Shown piece after piece: positions 48,373 through 60,159 of a stretch of DNA of 64,000 bases. Below the pieces are notes generated by a model. The model did no database searches, had not been told where the DNA came from, and worked only from the letters and a program-made list of their open reading frames with translations. The stretch is from Lophium mytilinum (taxonomy: Eukaryota > Ascomycota > Dothideomycetes > Mytilinidiales > Mytilinidiaceae): NCBI GenBank assembly GCA_010093605.1, contig MU004186.1, positions 910,616 to 974,615 on the forward strand. Reading direction: 5' to 3'. Numbering within the stretch: the first letter of the stretch is position 1; every line of letters begins with the position of its first letter. A program made the translations under genes and the position numbers.

Positions 48373-49670
48373 CTAACTCTTCTGCCAATGTGTCTTGCAC
48401 TTGACATCCACTGTGCTAGTCTTGGCCGCCTCCCCTTTCCGCCCTGCCTCAATCACCAACGCAGTGAGCCTTCCTCCCGCCACACACCCGCTATCCAACC
48501 CAAAGCTGTACTTGTGGATATTCTTGCCTCGCTTCGAATCGTGGCCATACACAACCGACGACCGCTCCGCTGACTGCGACGGTACACGGGACTGGTATTT
48601 ATTCCACAGCTTCTCCCACGGTGTACCCTCGCGATTTTCACTCGGCAACCGGGTATCCAGATCGATCGTCCGCATATTCATGACGTGGTAGGGGTCTTGT
48701 CGTTCCAGCGGTATCCCGGGGACCAATCCCGCATGCACAACCACCATCTCGCCGAACCCAGCGATCTCTCCGACGCGCAGAATAACCGGGCATGCCTGCA
48801 GCCACTTGATTTGTTTGTCGTCGAATTCGCGCGCTAGGGAGCGGAAGGTATAGTCGCCGTGAGAAAAGCTCTCCTCATCGAGCAGATCTCTTCCATTGGT
48901 GGGGTCTTCGGCGGGGCCGGGGAGGGCCGCGTGGTGGCCGCGCATGTCGGCGAGGGCGAGCAACATGCGGTCTTCGTGGTTGCCGCGGACGCAGGACGCA
49001 GAGAGAGAGCGGGCGAGGGAGACAACGCCGGCGGAGTCAGGGCCTTTGGAGATCATGTCGCCTGTCAGGATGAGGTGGTCGTGAGGGGCGCGAAATTTGA
49101 CTTTGTCGAGGAGCGCTTGTACTGTGAAACAATTAGCTATTAAAGTCGAACTGTGGAGGAGTTAGTATCAGACTTACGCTCGTCTTTACACCCGTGCACA
49201 TCTCCCACTATAACAAGCCTTTGTTTGAAATTCTCGTCTGTGGGCAGCAGCCTGCTGTCCATCGTCTTGATCTGGATCATGTCTGAAAACTCTGGCCGCA
49301 TGTTCGACCCGAAAAACACTTTCTCTTCGTTCAGAGAATTCTCAATTGCCCGGTTGGTGTCCCAATCTGGTTGAAATACCCATTTCCAGCTGACCCATGC
49401 CGCTAAGAGGAGTGTCGCATATATGACGAAGTATCGCTGCACTCTCCGCGGGACCTGGGAGAGGCGGCTCGCAGGAGCAGCGACAATGCGTTTCCACGGC
49501 GGGGGCATGTCCTCGTCTGAGTCGCGGCGGTAGTACTCGTCGTCGGAGCCGTCGTAGTCTGCGTGCTTCCAGTCGCTAGTGGCCAAATCGATGAGCGGGC
49601 TTCTGGATGTGTGGGAAGGAGAGAAGGTGTTGGAGGCGTGCTTCTCGGGGTCGCGCTGCTTGTCAGCCAT
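48373..49670 (-). CDS. PPN2: Calcineurin-like phosphoesterase, vacuolar polyphosphatase Ppn2 type
   Basis: Two exons, 49178-49670 and 48373-49121, encode 413 residues. Yeast Ppn2 is a Zn-dependent endopolyphosphatase of the vacuole. The cytosolic N-terminus of about 79 residues is acidic; a single membrane segment, YFVIYATLLLAAWVSWKWVF (residues 80-99), makes it type II. The metallophosphatase motifs are in order: GDVHGC (156-161), TGDMISKGPDS, VRGNHEDRML, VVHAGLVPGIP and VYGHDSKRG. The final block GLDSGCVAGGRLTAL is also conserved. The intron lies just after GDVHGCKDE. Confidence 0.92.
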
Positions 49671-52600
49671 GAACTTGGCGTCAGCACGAAGGGCGGGCGA
49701 AGGCTACGTGGAGGCCTCCAGGGTTACAGAGGGTGTGCTGCTAGAGGAGGATCGGCGTGGGGAGCGCTGCGGATGGGTTGGGGTTGATACGAGGGATAAT
49801 GGTGGCGGTTGTTTCGGTTCGTAGGGCTGCTGCAGTGCTAATTCAGGGATGGAGAGTCGATGTTGTAGCGATTGCGGTCCAGGGCAAAGGAATACTCAGT
49901 CCGGGCCGCTCCAGGGTCGTCAGGATAAAGGTTTGGTGTTGTGAAGAGCGTGAAGGGGGATGTTGTTGAAGGCGAATCACGAGCAAGACCCATCGTTGTT
50001 CTGCTTCGAGCCTGGTGGTTTCCTCAATGAGGGATGCCAATCCCTTGGGGCCTTGGCTCGGGGGAAAATAGCAGCCATGGCAGTGCTAGAGAAGTGGAGA
50101 TGGAACACGAGGCGAGACGTGAAGCCGAGAGCGACGTCTACATTAGATAGAACTCTGACAGGGTCCTGGTAATCCTTCACAGCCTCGCGCAACCTTTCTG
50201 TTCTAACATCATCACTAAAATGACTCGGTCTCAAAATAGCACGGCCCGAGCCACACGATCGCCTTGCCGGGCCTTACTCCGAACACCACCCATCCTCAAC
50301 TCCTATGACATCCATTCACCATTTCCTACTCGGAATGATAGATGGACCGGAAGACGATATGATTCAGCGTATGCAGTCAGAAGTAGCCATACTCCAAGGT
50401 TCCCTACCTAGCAGTTGGAAGCCTGAAAGAATGCAACTTGCCTAGAAATTATCAACACTTGCTTTGGCTGCTATGGCTATTCTTGCAGCCGTGGAAATGG
50501 CAGGGAGATACTCCTATCGTCTAAAAATAACTGCGCACAGCATGGCAAACTGGATAACGAACAATCGACTACCCGTAGCCCTTCCAACAGCCTCACGAAG
50601 CTATACGCACGGGCAGCTTGAATCGCGTTCTGACAAATATGACATCTCTCTGTGGAATTTCGTCGGTCACCTAGAGCACTCTAGACAGCGTCATCAAGCC
50701 GTGTCTTCGGAGACCTTCGTCATTTGACTCTCTCTCGTCTCCCGACAGACCAATGAAGCTGTCGGAATTAGCGTCATCATGAATTTCACTTTCCAGAGTC
50801 TTACATTTCGTTGTTTTGTCTGCTTCTTCGTATACCCCTTGATAGCATCATGAGGAGGTACGTGGGTTGCAACGGGACGAACTGTGATTCGAAGGTTTGG
50901 TACGCAAATATCGAGCCACGGTTCTCTATAGGGCCACGCTCGAACAGCCACCATAGTCCCATGGAACGAGCCTTCTCGGTTAAACCCCGTGTGCCCTTCT
51001 CGCACATAAAATCTTTTCTTCTCCGCTACTTCCACAAATCCTGTACTCCGATAAGTAGCATACACACGGCACCGCAAATCGTCCAATACCTTCTTAGCAA
51101 TAGATGAAATGTCAAAGGCACTTAGTCATGACTATCACAGGTAAACAGATTTATAGGTCTGCAGGCTGATCTTGATAGTAGAAGCTCGATAACACTAACC
51201 GCCCAGATCAAACCTCCATGCGCATGTCCTTCACCCTCAAGGAACAATACCGACCTGAAAGGCTCCTGACGTCCACACCCGAGAATGCAAGGCTGACAAT
51301 AACGACCGATCGATTCACGTTCTGCCGCCCATGACATCCGTCCTCAAGAGCCTAGGCCGCCTCGAAGTGCTCCTACTGTTTGCATCCGTACGTGCAGTAC
51401 CCATCGACCGAATCACGTCCTCTCGCGTGTGACATCCACTTCGAACTCCGAGACGTTGATGGAGGGTCTTGGAATTGGCGGCTGGGCGGTATACTGGAGT
51501 TCCGCAGTGCAGACTTCGCACTTACATGCCGAAACATTAGTACAACCATCCGAAGGTGAGAATCAATGGACTGAACAAGACTCACCAGAGCAATGACGGC
51601 GAATCCAGGGGTCCCCCCAAGCGCCCATTGAAACGCATCGTTCGAGGTCGGACGACGGTCTTGTATCAGCATGTTACTCGCGACATGGTAGTTTCGAATC
51701 TGAGATCGTTCGTCAGCGGCAAATTGAAAAGAGGTGAACTCCATACGCACCGAGTCAAGCCATAGGACTACCACCTGCTTCGGCTAGCGCGAGGACGCTG
51801 GACGGTGACAGTTGAGCTTGATTGGAAAGAGCTGGGTGAGAAGAATCAGTTTGTCTGTCAAGGCCTAGAGGATGGACCATGAGAGCGTACCGTCGTGAGG
51901 AGAGCTGTACACCATGCCGGTACATTTTCGCTCCTGGGAGCCTCGGAAAGGCAAGCCACGTTTTCAAACGATGGTGTTGAAATGGTGACGACACCGAGCA
52001 ATGATGTTGCGTGAATCGGATATGCTTGGTTCTTCCAATCCGATCATACTGAGCTCGTCGAACGAAAGTGTCGAGGTGGGTATCGAACCTAACACGCAAC
52101 GCGTGGGAAGAGACACGCAAATCAGCTTTCGCTGAGTCGTCGTCTGTCCCCTCCTCCACAACCTCGCAACGAGTGCCGCTGCGACGAAACGTGGAAAGAG
52201 GGCTGTTATTCTCGCACGTGTGATGGGTACACGGAATACTGAGAGTTCCGCGACCGTTTCCTCTAAGAGGCTCTTCCTAAGGTACGTGCTAAGGAGCGAC
52301 TGACCTTGCGATGATGTGGATGCCGATGGGCAGACACTGAGCTTGGTAGATAGGACATAAGTGTCGGATCTATCACGCAGTACGTGAGAAGGATTGACAC
52401 GTCAGCATACTCGCACCCTATTTTTTGCTCTCTTCCTAGGGGTGCGGAGAGTATGACTGACCATGCGATGATGTGGATGCCAAGAGGCTGAAGCTGAGCA
52501 TTCCGTTGAACCATCTCCGGTAGGGTCTATGGGTAGAACGACTGCGGAGATGTGAAACAGACGTGCGATGATGAGACTGCCGTTCAAGGCTGAAGCTGAG

Positions 52601-53959
52601 CATGATCGAAAGCGGACGTTGGCGTTGATTGAATAGGGTGGGATGTGGACAAGCAAGCTTCAGGAGGGCATGACTGGAGAGGCAAAGGTGATGAGGTGTG
52701 GTTCTTGGTGGAGAGTGCAATGAGGAGTATGTATAGGACCGCGAGGAGTCCTCGAGAAGAGGCGGCGAAGTTGTGTATGAGAGGGGAGAAGGGAATGTGT
52801 TGTGAAGAATGAAGGATGAAGGATGAGAAATGGAAGAAGAAGAAGGGGAACCGCTGAGAAGAAGACACAACAAACACGACCCAGATAAGAGAAGAAGCAG
52901 CAGCTGGTCAACGGATGGCATGGAGAGGAATTCCCATAATCAAGGCACCTCCTCCCCTTCGTGTACCTCAGCACTCACTACTTCAGTCAAAGCCAGAGGA
53001 AGTCACGATGCCATGCGAATGACGAGCCGCGTCGATTTGCAACAGAATATTATTAGGCCATCAGTCTGAAAGGTAAGATATGAACAACTAGACAAGGAGA
53101 CGATAAACTCAGAAGTCCTAAAGCCGAATGAAAGCTTTCTAACATGTTCCTCAAGAGTCATAGCGAATATCAAGAGATAAACCAACCACTGCTCAGCAGG
53201 AAGTAGTAGCTAGTCAAGGTGGCAAGCACCGTGTTTGAGGTTCCCGTTTGATTGAAGGTAAGTTCCCTTCCGCTACGAAGCTCACTACCTCGAAACGTGG
53301 ATAGGGGAAGTCACGATGAATACGCAACTACTTGGGTGCCTTGGCATATCATAGTAAATCAGGAATTACTCGGATCTCAACGGTAAGATCTGAAGAACTG
53401 GAGCTCTGATATGGACAGTGGGACTTTTGAAACCTACCAGATGCGCCTTGACGCCGTCCACAGTTGGCTAAATTCGTAGGTTCTCCTCAGCTTCCGTTCG
53501 TAGTATGTAAGATCCATCACTTAGTTCGAAAAATATGGTCACCTCTTGAAGCACTTCAGACATTGTCAGGCCGATTTAAACTTTAGTGTCGCGTGTCTCA
53601 AAACTCTCAATTGAAGATGGGAAAGATGACTTCCAAGTACCAACTTTTCTTGGATTTGCTGAGGGGTGTTCAATGTCGTCAAGCAGGTGTGCACACTTTC
53701 AATTAGCATAGAAGGGGCTATGTGGCTCTCTCCATTTTGACTTTTCACGGGTCCTCGAGAGACTGCCGGCATTGTTAAGCCTGTGTTCAAGCCTGTCATC
53801 TCACAGAAATTCAGTTTAAAGAGGAGTAAAAGCACCAAGCAACCATAAACTGTACAACCCACCAGGGTTCTCCCAACGTGGCCAAACTAGAGCTTCGTCA
53901 GCTCCTATGATGAAGAAAGCATACGCCCATTATCCAAACGCGAGATATCAGGAACTTGC
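49671..53959. other. 4.3 kb gene-poor region with decayed repeats
   Basis: Contains no convincing gene. Frames of up to 134 codons at 50694-51086, 51373-51774 and 51755-52159 (all -) are open but match no family I know. The first of these (FYVREGHTGFNREGSFHGTM) has the most protein-like composition. The degenerate array at about 51999-52620 lies here. The rest looks like old, mutated non-coding DNA. Confidence 0.5.
51999..52620 (+). repeat. Degenerate tandem array, unit about 155 bp
   Basis: The core GCGATGATG occurs at 52308, 52465 and 52565, and a weaker GCAATGATG at about 51999. The first interval is 309 bp (about twice 155), then 157 and 100. Shared longer pieces: CTCTTCCTA before and GATGTGGATGCC after the core in the copies around 52271 and 52431, and GGCTGAAGCTGAGCAT in the last two copies. 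Confidence 0.6.
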
Positions 53960-55114
53960 TCAAGGGGTCGGATGACCGAAGACGCTCCTGAAGTAGTCCG
54001 TATCCCAATCCCCACGCCATTCAACGTCACCATCTGTACCGCCATTCTTACCACCAGCTTTACCACCCTCCGTGTCAGCCATTTTTCGCTTCTTCGCTGC
54101 CCCCTCAAACACCGCCTCGCCGCCCTCTCCAAACCCGTTCAGGTGCCACTGAGCCTCCGGCTCCTCCACCGCATCCGGACTTGCTTTTCGCTCACTACCG
54201 CCAAACTCTGCATAATACTCAGCCATATTCTGGCTCCTGCCCTGCAGTGAGATAAGTGGCTCAGGATTGTCATAGTGCTTCCGCTTCTGCCCTGCCTTCG
54301 GACTCGCCATCGTCTGGTTCTGCGACTGCAACTGCTGGCTAGGCGAAAGCCCCAAGATCCGTCCCGCCCTCTCTCGCTCGAACTTCTTCGCTTCTCGGTC
54401 ACGCTCCTGCTTTCTCTTATACCGAGCTTTCTTGCCGGTAAGAGTAGGCGGGGAGCTGGCGTCGCTGCTCGTCTTCGGACTCTGGAGAGGTGTTCCAGAA
54501 GATGACGTATTTGGGTCTTGCAGGGTGGTGAAGTAAGCAGGCGATGGGGTGTACTCCCTCAGTGGGCATAGCGGCAGCGTGCACGGCTCGCGGTGCTTGT
54601 AGCCTGGGGGTGGCTCGACCAAGACGCCGGGGTTGATAGAGTGAGAAAATGGGCATGGATTGTAGCCTGTCTTACGATTGCATGCGCCGTTGTGATACCA
54701 GAAGAAGCAGGTACGTCGGTTGGGCGTGCCTGGAGTTTCTGCTTTGGGGCCCGCAGGTGTTCTAGGGCGAAGCGGGAGAGGGTGCTGCTGGCTCTGTGAG
54801 GGGACAATGAGAGAGGCGAGAAGATCCATCGCTACTGGAGGTGGCGCCGGTGTTGTGCGGTGGCTTAAGGCACTGTTAGTACGGCCTGCGGGCTCGAAAG
54901 TGAGAGGTGGTTGTGGAGGGTTGGCGAGGAGGTGGTAGAGGAGCTTGGCAGTAGGACTGAGGTCGGGTTGGGCCTTTTTGTGATCCTGCATCGTGGCGGA
55001 AGTGGTGAATGCAGATGATGAGGTGATGGCCTTCGGACGCCGCCAAGAGGTTATAGTGAGGGTGTGAGGACAAGATGTATGTTGAAGATGTTGCTGTGGA
55101 GACCAGTTCACCAT
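53960..55114 (-). CDS. CCCH-type zinc-finger protein
   Basis: Single exon; 384 residues from the first Met, or 343 from MQDHKKAQPDLSPTAKLLYH (54991), which I prefer because the preceding 41 residues are Ser/Thr/His-rich and unlike a domain. The finger CFFWYHNGACNRKTGYNPC plus PFSH has spacing C-x8-C-x8-C-x3-H and is followed by a second Cys pair, CTLPLC; the block is typical of fungal CCCH proteins that may bind RNA. The second half is charged with a coiled Lys/Arg/Glu stretch (GKKARYKRKQERDREAKKFE) and an acidic Gly-rich end with DVEWRGDWDTDYFRSVFG. A nuclear role in RNA metabolism is plausible, not shown. Confidence 0.75.
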   Translation of the reverse strand: MVNWSPQQHLQHTSCPHTLTITSWRRPKAITSSSAFTTSATMQDHKKAQPDLSPTAKLLYHLLANPPQPPLTFEPAGRTNSALSHRTTPAPPPVAMDLLASLIVPSQSQQHPLPLRPRTPAGPKAETPGTPNRRTCFFWYHNGACNRKTGYNPCPFSHSINPGVLVEPPPGYKHREPCTLPLCPLREYTPSPAYFTTLQDPNTSSSGTPLQSPKTSSDASSPPTLTGKKARYKRKQERDREAKKFERERAGRILGLSPSQQLQSQNQTMASPKAGQKRKHYDNPEPLISLQGRSQNMAEYYAEFGGSERKASPDAVEEPEAQWHLNGFGEGGEAVFEGAAKKRKMADTEGGKAGGKNGGTDGDVEWRGDWDTDYFRSVFGHPTP

Positions 55115-56192
55115 AGGATAAAAGCTTCATGGAAGACTGTTTCGAGGCAAGTAACTCGTAAAGGTGGAGGTAGCTTTGTTTCCTTATTGCCGTTTACCGT
55201 GCCGTTGTAGGTTTGTTTACATTTCTTTGCAGTCGTCTGAAGTGCTTCGACCTGCTTTTAGAATTGCAGCTGAGACTTGAACAGCTTGCAATCTCCTTGA
55301 ACCACTTCAGAAGTTTTCACATCTGCATACTGCTCCCAGCTGCGACTAGAGGGGCATTGGAGTAAATGGGTCTAGCTGGGCTGTCGAGTTTCCGTATTAT
55401 GATCTGTTCACTGTCCCGTCATGGGTGATGTATAGACTTCTCAGAGGAACCAAAGACAATGGAATTCCTCACTTTTGACAAAATGTTGAGCTACCTAGGC
55501 TATCTCCGGCGTCGTCGTCCTGCTGCATTCCATTCCCATCGCCATCAAAATTGCGGCTCAGAAGTGACTGAGTCGAGCTGAAGGTATAAATTTTCTCAAC
55601 TATTTGGAGACTGCTGTGTTATCAACTATCTAATCTTCCAAAGCCTACTACCCTAACACAATGCAAATTCGTCATCCTTACGTTCTTTCATCTTCATCGC
55701 CTCTCCATGCATCATGCCGCGGAGGTATGCATCTACCAGCAATTCATACTTCCCGTCTCCACAAAGCCTCAATGCATGTGGCAATTTTGCGCCGTAAACT
55801 ACGCAGATCAAGTCGCCCTCTTGAGCAGGATCTGACGCCCAGCCTAGTATACCGTTGGCAGTGAAAAATAATCGTTTGCGATGATATGGCAGCCACAATT
55901 TGTGTAATACCTCCCAATTCTGCCTTTCATCATCGTAAAGAAGCAGTTTCGGATTCCTACGCTACTCTTCATAAGCGGGCACATTTTCGTTCACCAGCTT
56001 GTGGACAATGCAAAGGCCGAAGAACATACGACTGACTGTTCACTGACTGCCCATGCCGTCAGCGGCGCTGGTGGCGGCATGGCGTTGAGGGCGCTAGGTA
56101 CGAATAATAGACTCGTAAGATGGAAGATAAGATTCTTGACATTGCACTTATAGTTCTTACGTGACTTTTCAGGCCCTACACTAGAAACTAAA
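55115..56192. other. Intergenic with HET relic
   Basis: 1.1 kb between the CCCH-protein start and the stop of the MACPF-like gene; contains the HET remnant at 55653-55957 and otherwise nothing recognised. Confidence 0.5.
55653..55957 (-). pseudogene. 3' fragment of a HET (heterokaryon incompatibility) protein gene
   Basis: The frame runs from an in-frame TAG at about 55958 to the stop at 55653, with no start codon in a sensible place. It reads like the very end of HET-domain proteins: KLWLPYHRKRLFFTANGILG, then DPAQEGDLICVVYGAKLPHA, then YELLVDAYLRGMMHGEAM. In intact members this region follows the phrase for a gatekeeping beta domain and closes with the G-(E/K)-A motif. The N-terminal HET domain and middle are missing; sequence further upstream (to 56190) shows no trace. 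It is a relic of an allorecognition gene. Confidence 0.8.
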
Positions 56193-59100
56193 TCACGCAC
56201 GACCCCAGATTGGACCCAGTCCGGTAAGCGCACCCTCCTTATTAGCATCACCTTCCTTCCATCCATAAAATCCTCGAATCGACCACTTTGGCCCTTCCGT
56301 GACCGGCGCTCTCTCAACAACAGTCCCTTTCTCAACAAGTTTGTCGAGATCTCCGTTGCCCAAGTATCTTAACGTTGACAGGTCTAGCAGCCAGTCCGGC
56401 AGATTGCCGTCAGATCCTGCTCGAATACATTCTACCGTCTGAATCCGTGCCGTTTCCTTCTTGGTCTTGTCAAGCATGCCAGACACCATCTTCAACGCCA
56501 CGAGGTCGGTGCTGACATCGACCCACCAACGGCCTGATTCGGGAATATCCTTCCATAGACCAATAGTCTTCAATCGGCCATTCGTCCACTCGACGTTCAT
56601 GCCCACGAGTCTGCCATCCTTATTCGCAAACCCAAGTTTTTTGAGCTTCCAATCGAGGTACATAACATCTAGCAGGTTGAAATAGGTTGTGCTGACGCCG
56701 GTATCAATCTTCAAGGCGTTGCCCATGACGAAATTGCCAGAGTATTCGGGCCGCTGTGATCTAAGCCAGGCAACGTCGTTCTGCAGTCCGCTATCCATAG
56801 AGTAGTAGGCGCGGCATAGGGCCGGCACCTGTTTGGCCCCAGGGATGGGAATAAAACTATCCTTGCCCCACACCACACCGAACGCATTGATGGTCTTCGT
56901 ATCGTCCTGGTAGCCAAAGAAGCCGCGGATCGACCACACGTTCGAGGTGTCGTCAGGTTTGAGGAACGTAAAGCTACCGTTGTCGACCAGAGTCCGCGCT
57001 TTTGCTGCGTCTGATGCGCTCTGTGTGGATTGACTTGCGGTGGGGGCTTGAGTACTGCCGGCTTGAGGCGCATTTGCACTATCTTTGGGTGCCTCCGGTG
57101 GCGGCGGTGGTGTGGTGTTGGGTTTCTTAGTGGTGTCGAGCGTGTTGAAGAGTGTCGTTACCACTTGGATTGAGCCTACGAAGACTTGGTTGGTTTTGGT
57201 GTCTTTCTTCCCGTTAACCTTCATTTCAAAGATCATTTCCGAGCCATCGGACGCAAGCACCAGGCTGTGTCTCGGTACCGCATCATCACAAATGCCATAT
57301 GACCTCAACTCTCCATTCGCAAATCGTATTTGGATGCCCAGCACGTAAGTGCCCTCACCCTGCCAAACGGAGAGCACTGATGGACGGTACGTGGGATCCA
57401 AGGTCTCCAGATCATTGAACAACGACACACCGCTAGGAAGACTCAGAGAGCCGTCTTGCCCGTTGAGAGTTGCCACAAGACCACGCATGCGGTAGTCTTT
57501 CGCTTTCCGGCGGACCTTTGCAAGAGATTCATTGAACGAATCGGGCGTTCTCTTAATACTATCGTCCAAGAGACACACGTCGGGGAGCGCTTTGCTGCGA
57601 TCTGGGGGTGCACTGTAGCCCAAGATGATGGGAGCGTTGACCTGTCCTTCATTCGCGAGCATGTCCTCGGACCAAGCTCGTACCACCTACGACTCCTGTT
57701 AGCTGTGGTTCGATTGTGTAGCCTTCGCATCTCCTGAACTCACTGGTAGCAGCATTTTAAAGATGAGCGGATGCAGAAAATATGAGTCTCGAATCGTCTC
57801 TTGGGCTGTCAATGGTTTTCTGGTCACTAGATCGACTTCATTCACTATCTTTGCCATCTCGATGCGGCAGATCTTGCGCGCAGCGATGAGGCCCGGAAAG
57901 CTTGGTTTGAATGGCTTGACTTGGATTACCTTGCGCACTGTGCCGGTCACGGCGTCTTTCACGTCGAGCACTACAGTACCTTCCACGGCTTGCAGACTCA
58001 GAGCTGAAGTTTTGGACGCCGTTTTCGGTGCGGGCTGTGGCGTTCCGACGACTGGCTTATTTGAAGAGATCATTACCCCCTTTCCACCCACATCAGAACC
58101 GTTGTTGTCGCTGTCGTGAGCTCCTGGTTGAGCTCCTTGTTCGCCGCCAGTTCCGGTAAGCTTGTCCTTCACTTTCGTCCTGTCTTCGGCTACGTCTTGA
58201 GCACTGCCTTCCGATTGACTCAATTTCTTGCCGATGTCGTCGTCCGGCAAAGGGTTGATCCGTGCCAATAAAGATGTCTCCTCATCCAGTTGTGCCCAAT
58301 CGATCTTCGCTCTGTTGGCTTCCAGTTCGTAAGTGGCTTGCGAGAGCTGCTTCCACATCATCTTGTAGTCCATGTAATGGTCCAGCAAGGCCGCCGTATA
58401 GATGCCCGCATTCTCGTAGTCGAGCTGGCTATAGTTGGCTCTTTGGCGCTGGAAACTCTCCAAGGCGATGTACTTGGTCAGAATGGCATAAGTGCGCTGC
58501 GGCGTGATAGCGACCAGATCTGGGAAAGCAGCTGCGGCTTTCTTCATCGACTCCATCGTCCAGGCTTCTTCGGGATCCTTGATACTACCGCCGCCAGACC
58601 AGTTGACGGCTATCGTGGTCTCGGTGTTTTTGCTGATGTTGTTCTTAACCATTTCAAACTGCACTTTCAAGTCGCCGCCTTTCATTCCCGACAGGCTGAG
58701 GGTCGCCTCGAGACTCGCTTTGACTTCGAAGGTTTTCGACTTGTCGGTGACTTTCATAGAGATGATGGCGTTGAACTCGCCCCCTTCTTCCCATCCGGAA
58801 ATGAAAGTGTCCTGATGATGGATTAGCAAGGATCAAAGCGATTTGATAAGGCACATACCCCATAAACAGCTGGGAAGTCTGCATCCCGAACGGTATGGAT
58901 CTTATTGAACAGGGAATATTCGTCAAATTTGTGGATCTGATTTACCACCTTGACTTGGAGATGGAAATTGATATCGCTTTCTTTGAACTTGTCGCTATCA
59001 ACATAGCTGCCGCTTCCTTTGCCGCCTACTGTTGCAGTCTGGATGGACAGTGCGCCCGAGATGTTCATCGAGTCTAGGACGTCAGCAAGGCAGGTGACGT

Positions 59101-59574
59101 GTTTAGCACAATTTGCTTACCAGTGACGTCGCTTAACTTGTCTACGAATCTTGAAGAGTAGGTAACAATCTGAGGTTTCGTCCATGGCGGCCGTCCTGTC
59201 AGGTCTGTTCAGCTAACCTCCATATCAAAGTCTTGGACCGGAGAACTTTGCTAACCTCCTCCGGCCTCACCTTCAGCCTTCTGCTTCAATGCTGTTGACT
59301 GCTCTTCGTCATGTCCTACACTAACCTCCGTACTCTCGTCCGTCGCCTGTTTCAGCAATTCGATTTCCTTCCTAATTGTCTTCTCCGCCTCACTGAGGCT
59401 GGGCAGGCCTTTATCGTCATCGTCCGGATCAGGGATATAGTAGCGCGAGACCTTCGTTCGGTTCTCTGCGGTATTCAGTAGCACTGCGTTATCGAGACAA
59501 ATCTGCTGTGTATATGAATTGAAGCCCTGACCAAGGCGCATGCCATTGTGGTATGGAGCTAAAAGCTGTGCCAT
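56193..59574 (-). CDS. MACPF/stonustoxin-like protein with duplicated C-terminal module
   Basis: Five exons: 59256-59574, 59121-59195, 58859-59073, 57744-58811 and 56193-57686; 1056 residues. No signal peptide. The start MRLGQGFNSYTQQICLDNAV matches a fungal family I recall. Residues 110-330 (FVDKLSDVTDSMNISGALSI, GGKGSGSYVDSDKFKESDIN, GGEFNAIISMKV) resemble the stonustoxin-type MACPF (perforin) region in order and pattern; this is by eye. A helical middle and a Pro/Ala/Thr linker follow. The C-terminal 390 residues hold two related, probably carbohydrate-binding, beta modules, each with LG(I/M) ... NG(E/R)L(R/K) and ending in WSIRGFFGY or WSIRGFYGW. The likely role is membrane pore formation in defence or competition. 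No break was found. Confidence 0.75.
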
Positions 59575-59690
59575 GATGGCAGATGGATTTCAACGTGCAA
59601 AGCTGCGGCAGCTGTGTGAGCTCTCCCGAGCAATTACGATTGAGGCTGTGAGAACGGGCAAGTCAGGAATATAAGTCCCAAAAAGGATCG

Positions 59691-59700
59691 TTCAGCTGAA
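59691..59700. promoter_or_regulatory. Palindrome TTCAGCTGAA, site 1
   Basis: 117 bp before the MACPF-like start codon. Candidate binding site for a dimeric factor; an E-box core CAGCTG is contained. Confidence 0.45.
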
Positions 59701-59989
59701 TGCGGTGTGCAGCGAGCTTCCCCCCCGACTTCCCTGGCCTCCCAATCAAGTCGTCTAATCGCAGGACGATGCATTGATGTGCCGTGTTTCGCAGCTGAGT
59801 TGACTCGTATGCCAAGATGGCAAAGTGATAGTCTAGAAGCGGCAAGCCATCTGGAGCTAAGGGGAAGCATGGCGCTGGGGCTAGACTGGCTGGTATCTGG
59901 GTGGGGTTCGGTCCGATGCAGGACAACCTGCTTTAGCTCCTCCCATAAGTCCGTCATGCTTCATTGGTTCTCGATTCGGATGCTGATCG

Positions 59990-59999
59990 TTCAGCTGAA
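59990..59999. promoter_or_regulatory. Palindrome TTCAGCTGAA, site 2
   Basis: About 160 bp before the start of the coiled-coil gene; shares GATCG on its left with site 1. Confidence 0.45.
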
Positions 60000-60159
60000 G
60001 CTGGTTGGGCTGGCCAATGACGCGAAGACGATATGCACGTTCGATTATGCTTGCCCACCTTCTTTCGCCGACGACCTTTGGAGCACTCAGGTCGCTCACC
60101 CGTCACGCTTCAAAGAGCATACTAAGACTTGAACAAACCTCACGATTTTTCAACTTGCT

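Larger units (their letters stand above)
59575..60159. promoter_or_regulatory. Divergent promoter with repeated palindrome
   Basis: 585 bp between the starts of the MACPF-like (-) and coiled-coil (+) genes. The 15-mer GATCGTTCAGCTGAA occurs twice in the same orientation, at 59686-59700 and 59985-59999. Its right 10 bp, TTCAGCTGAA, are a perfect palindrome. Confidence 0.6.
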
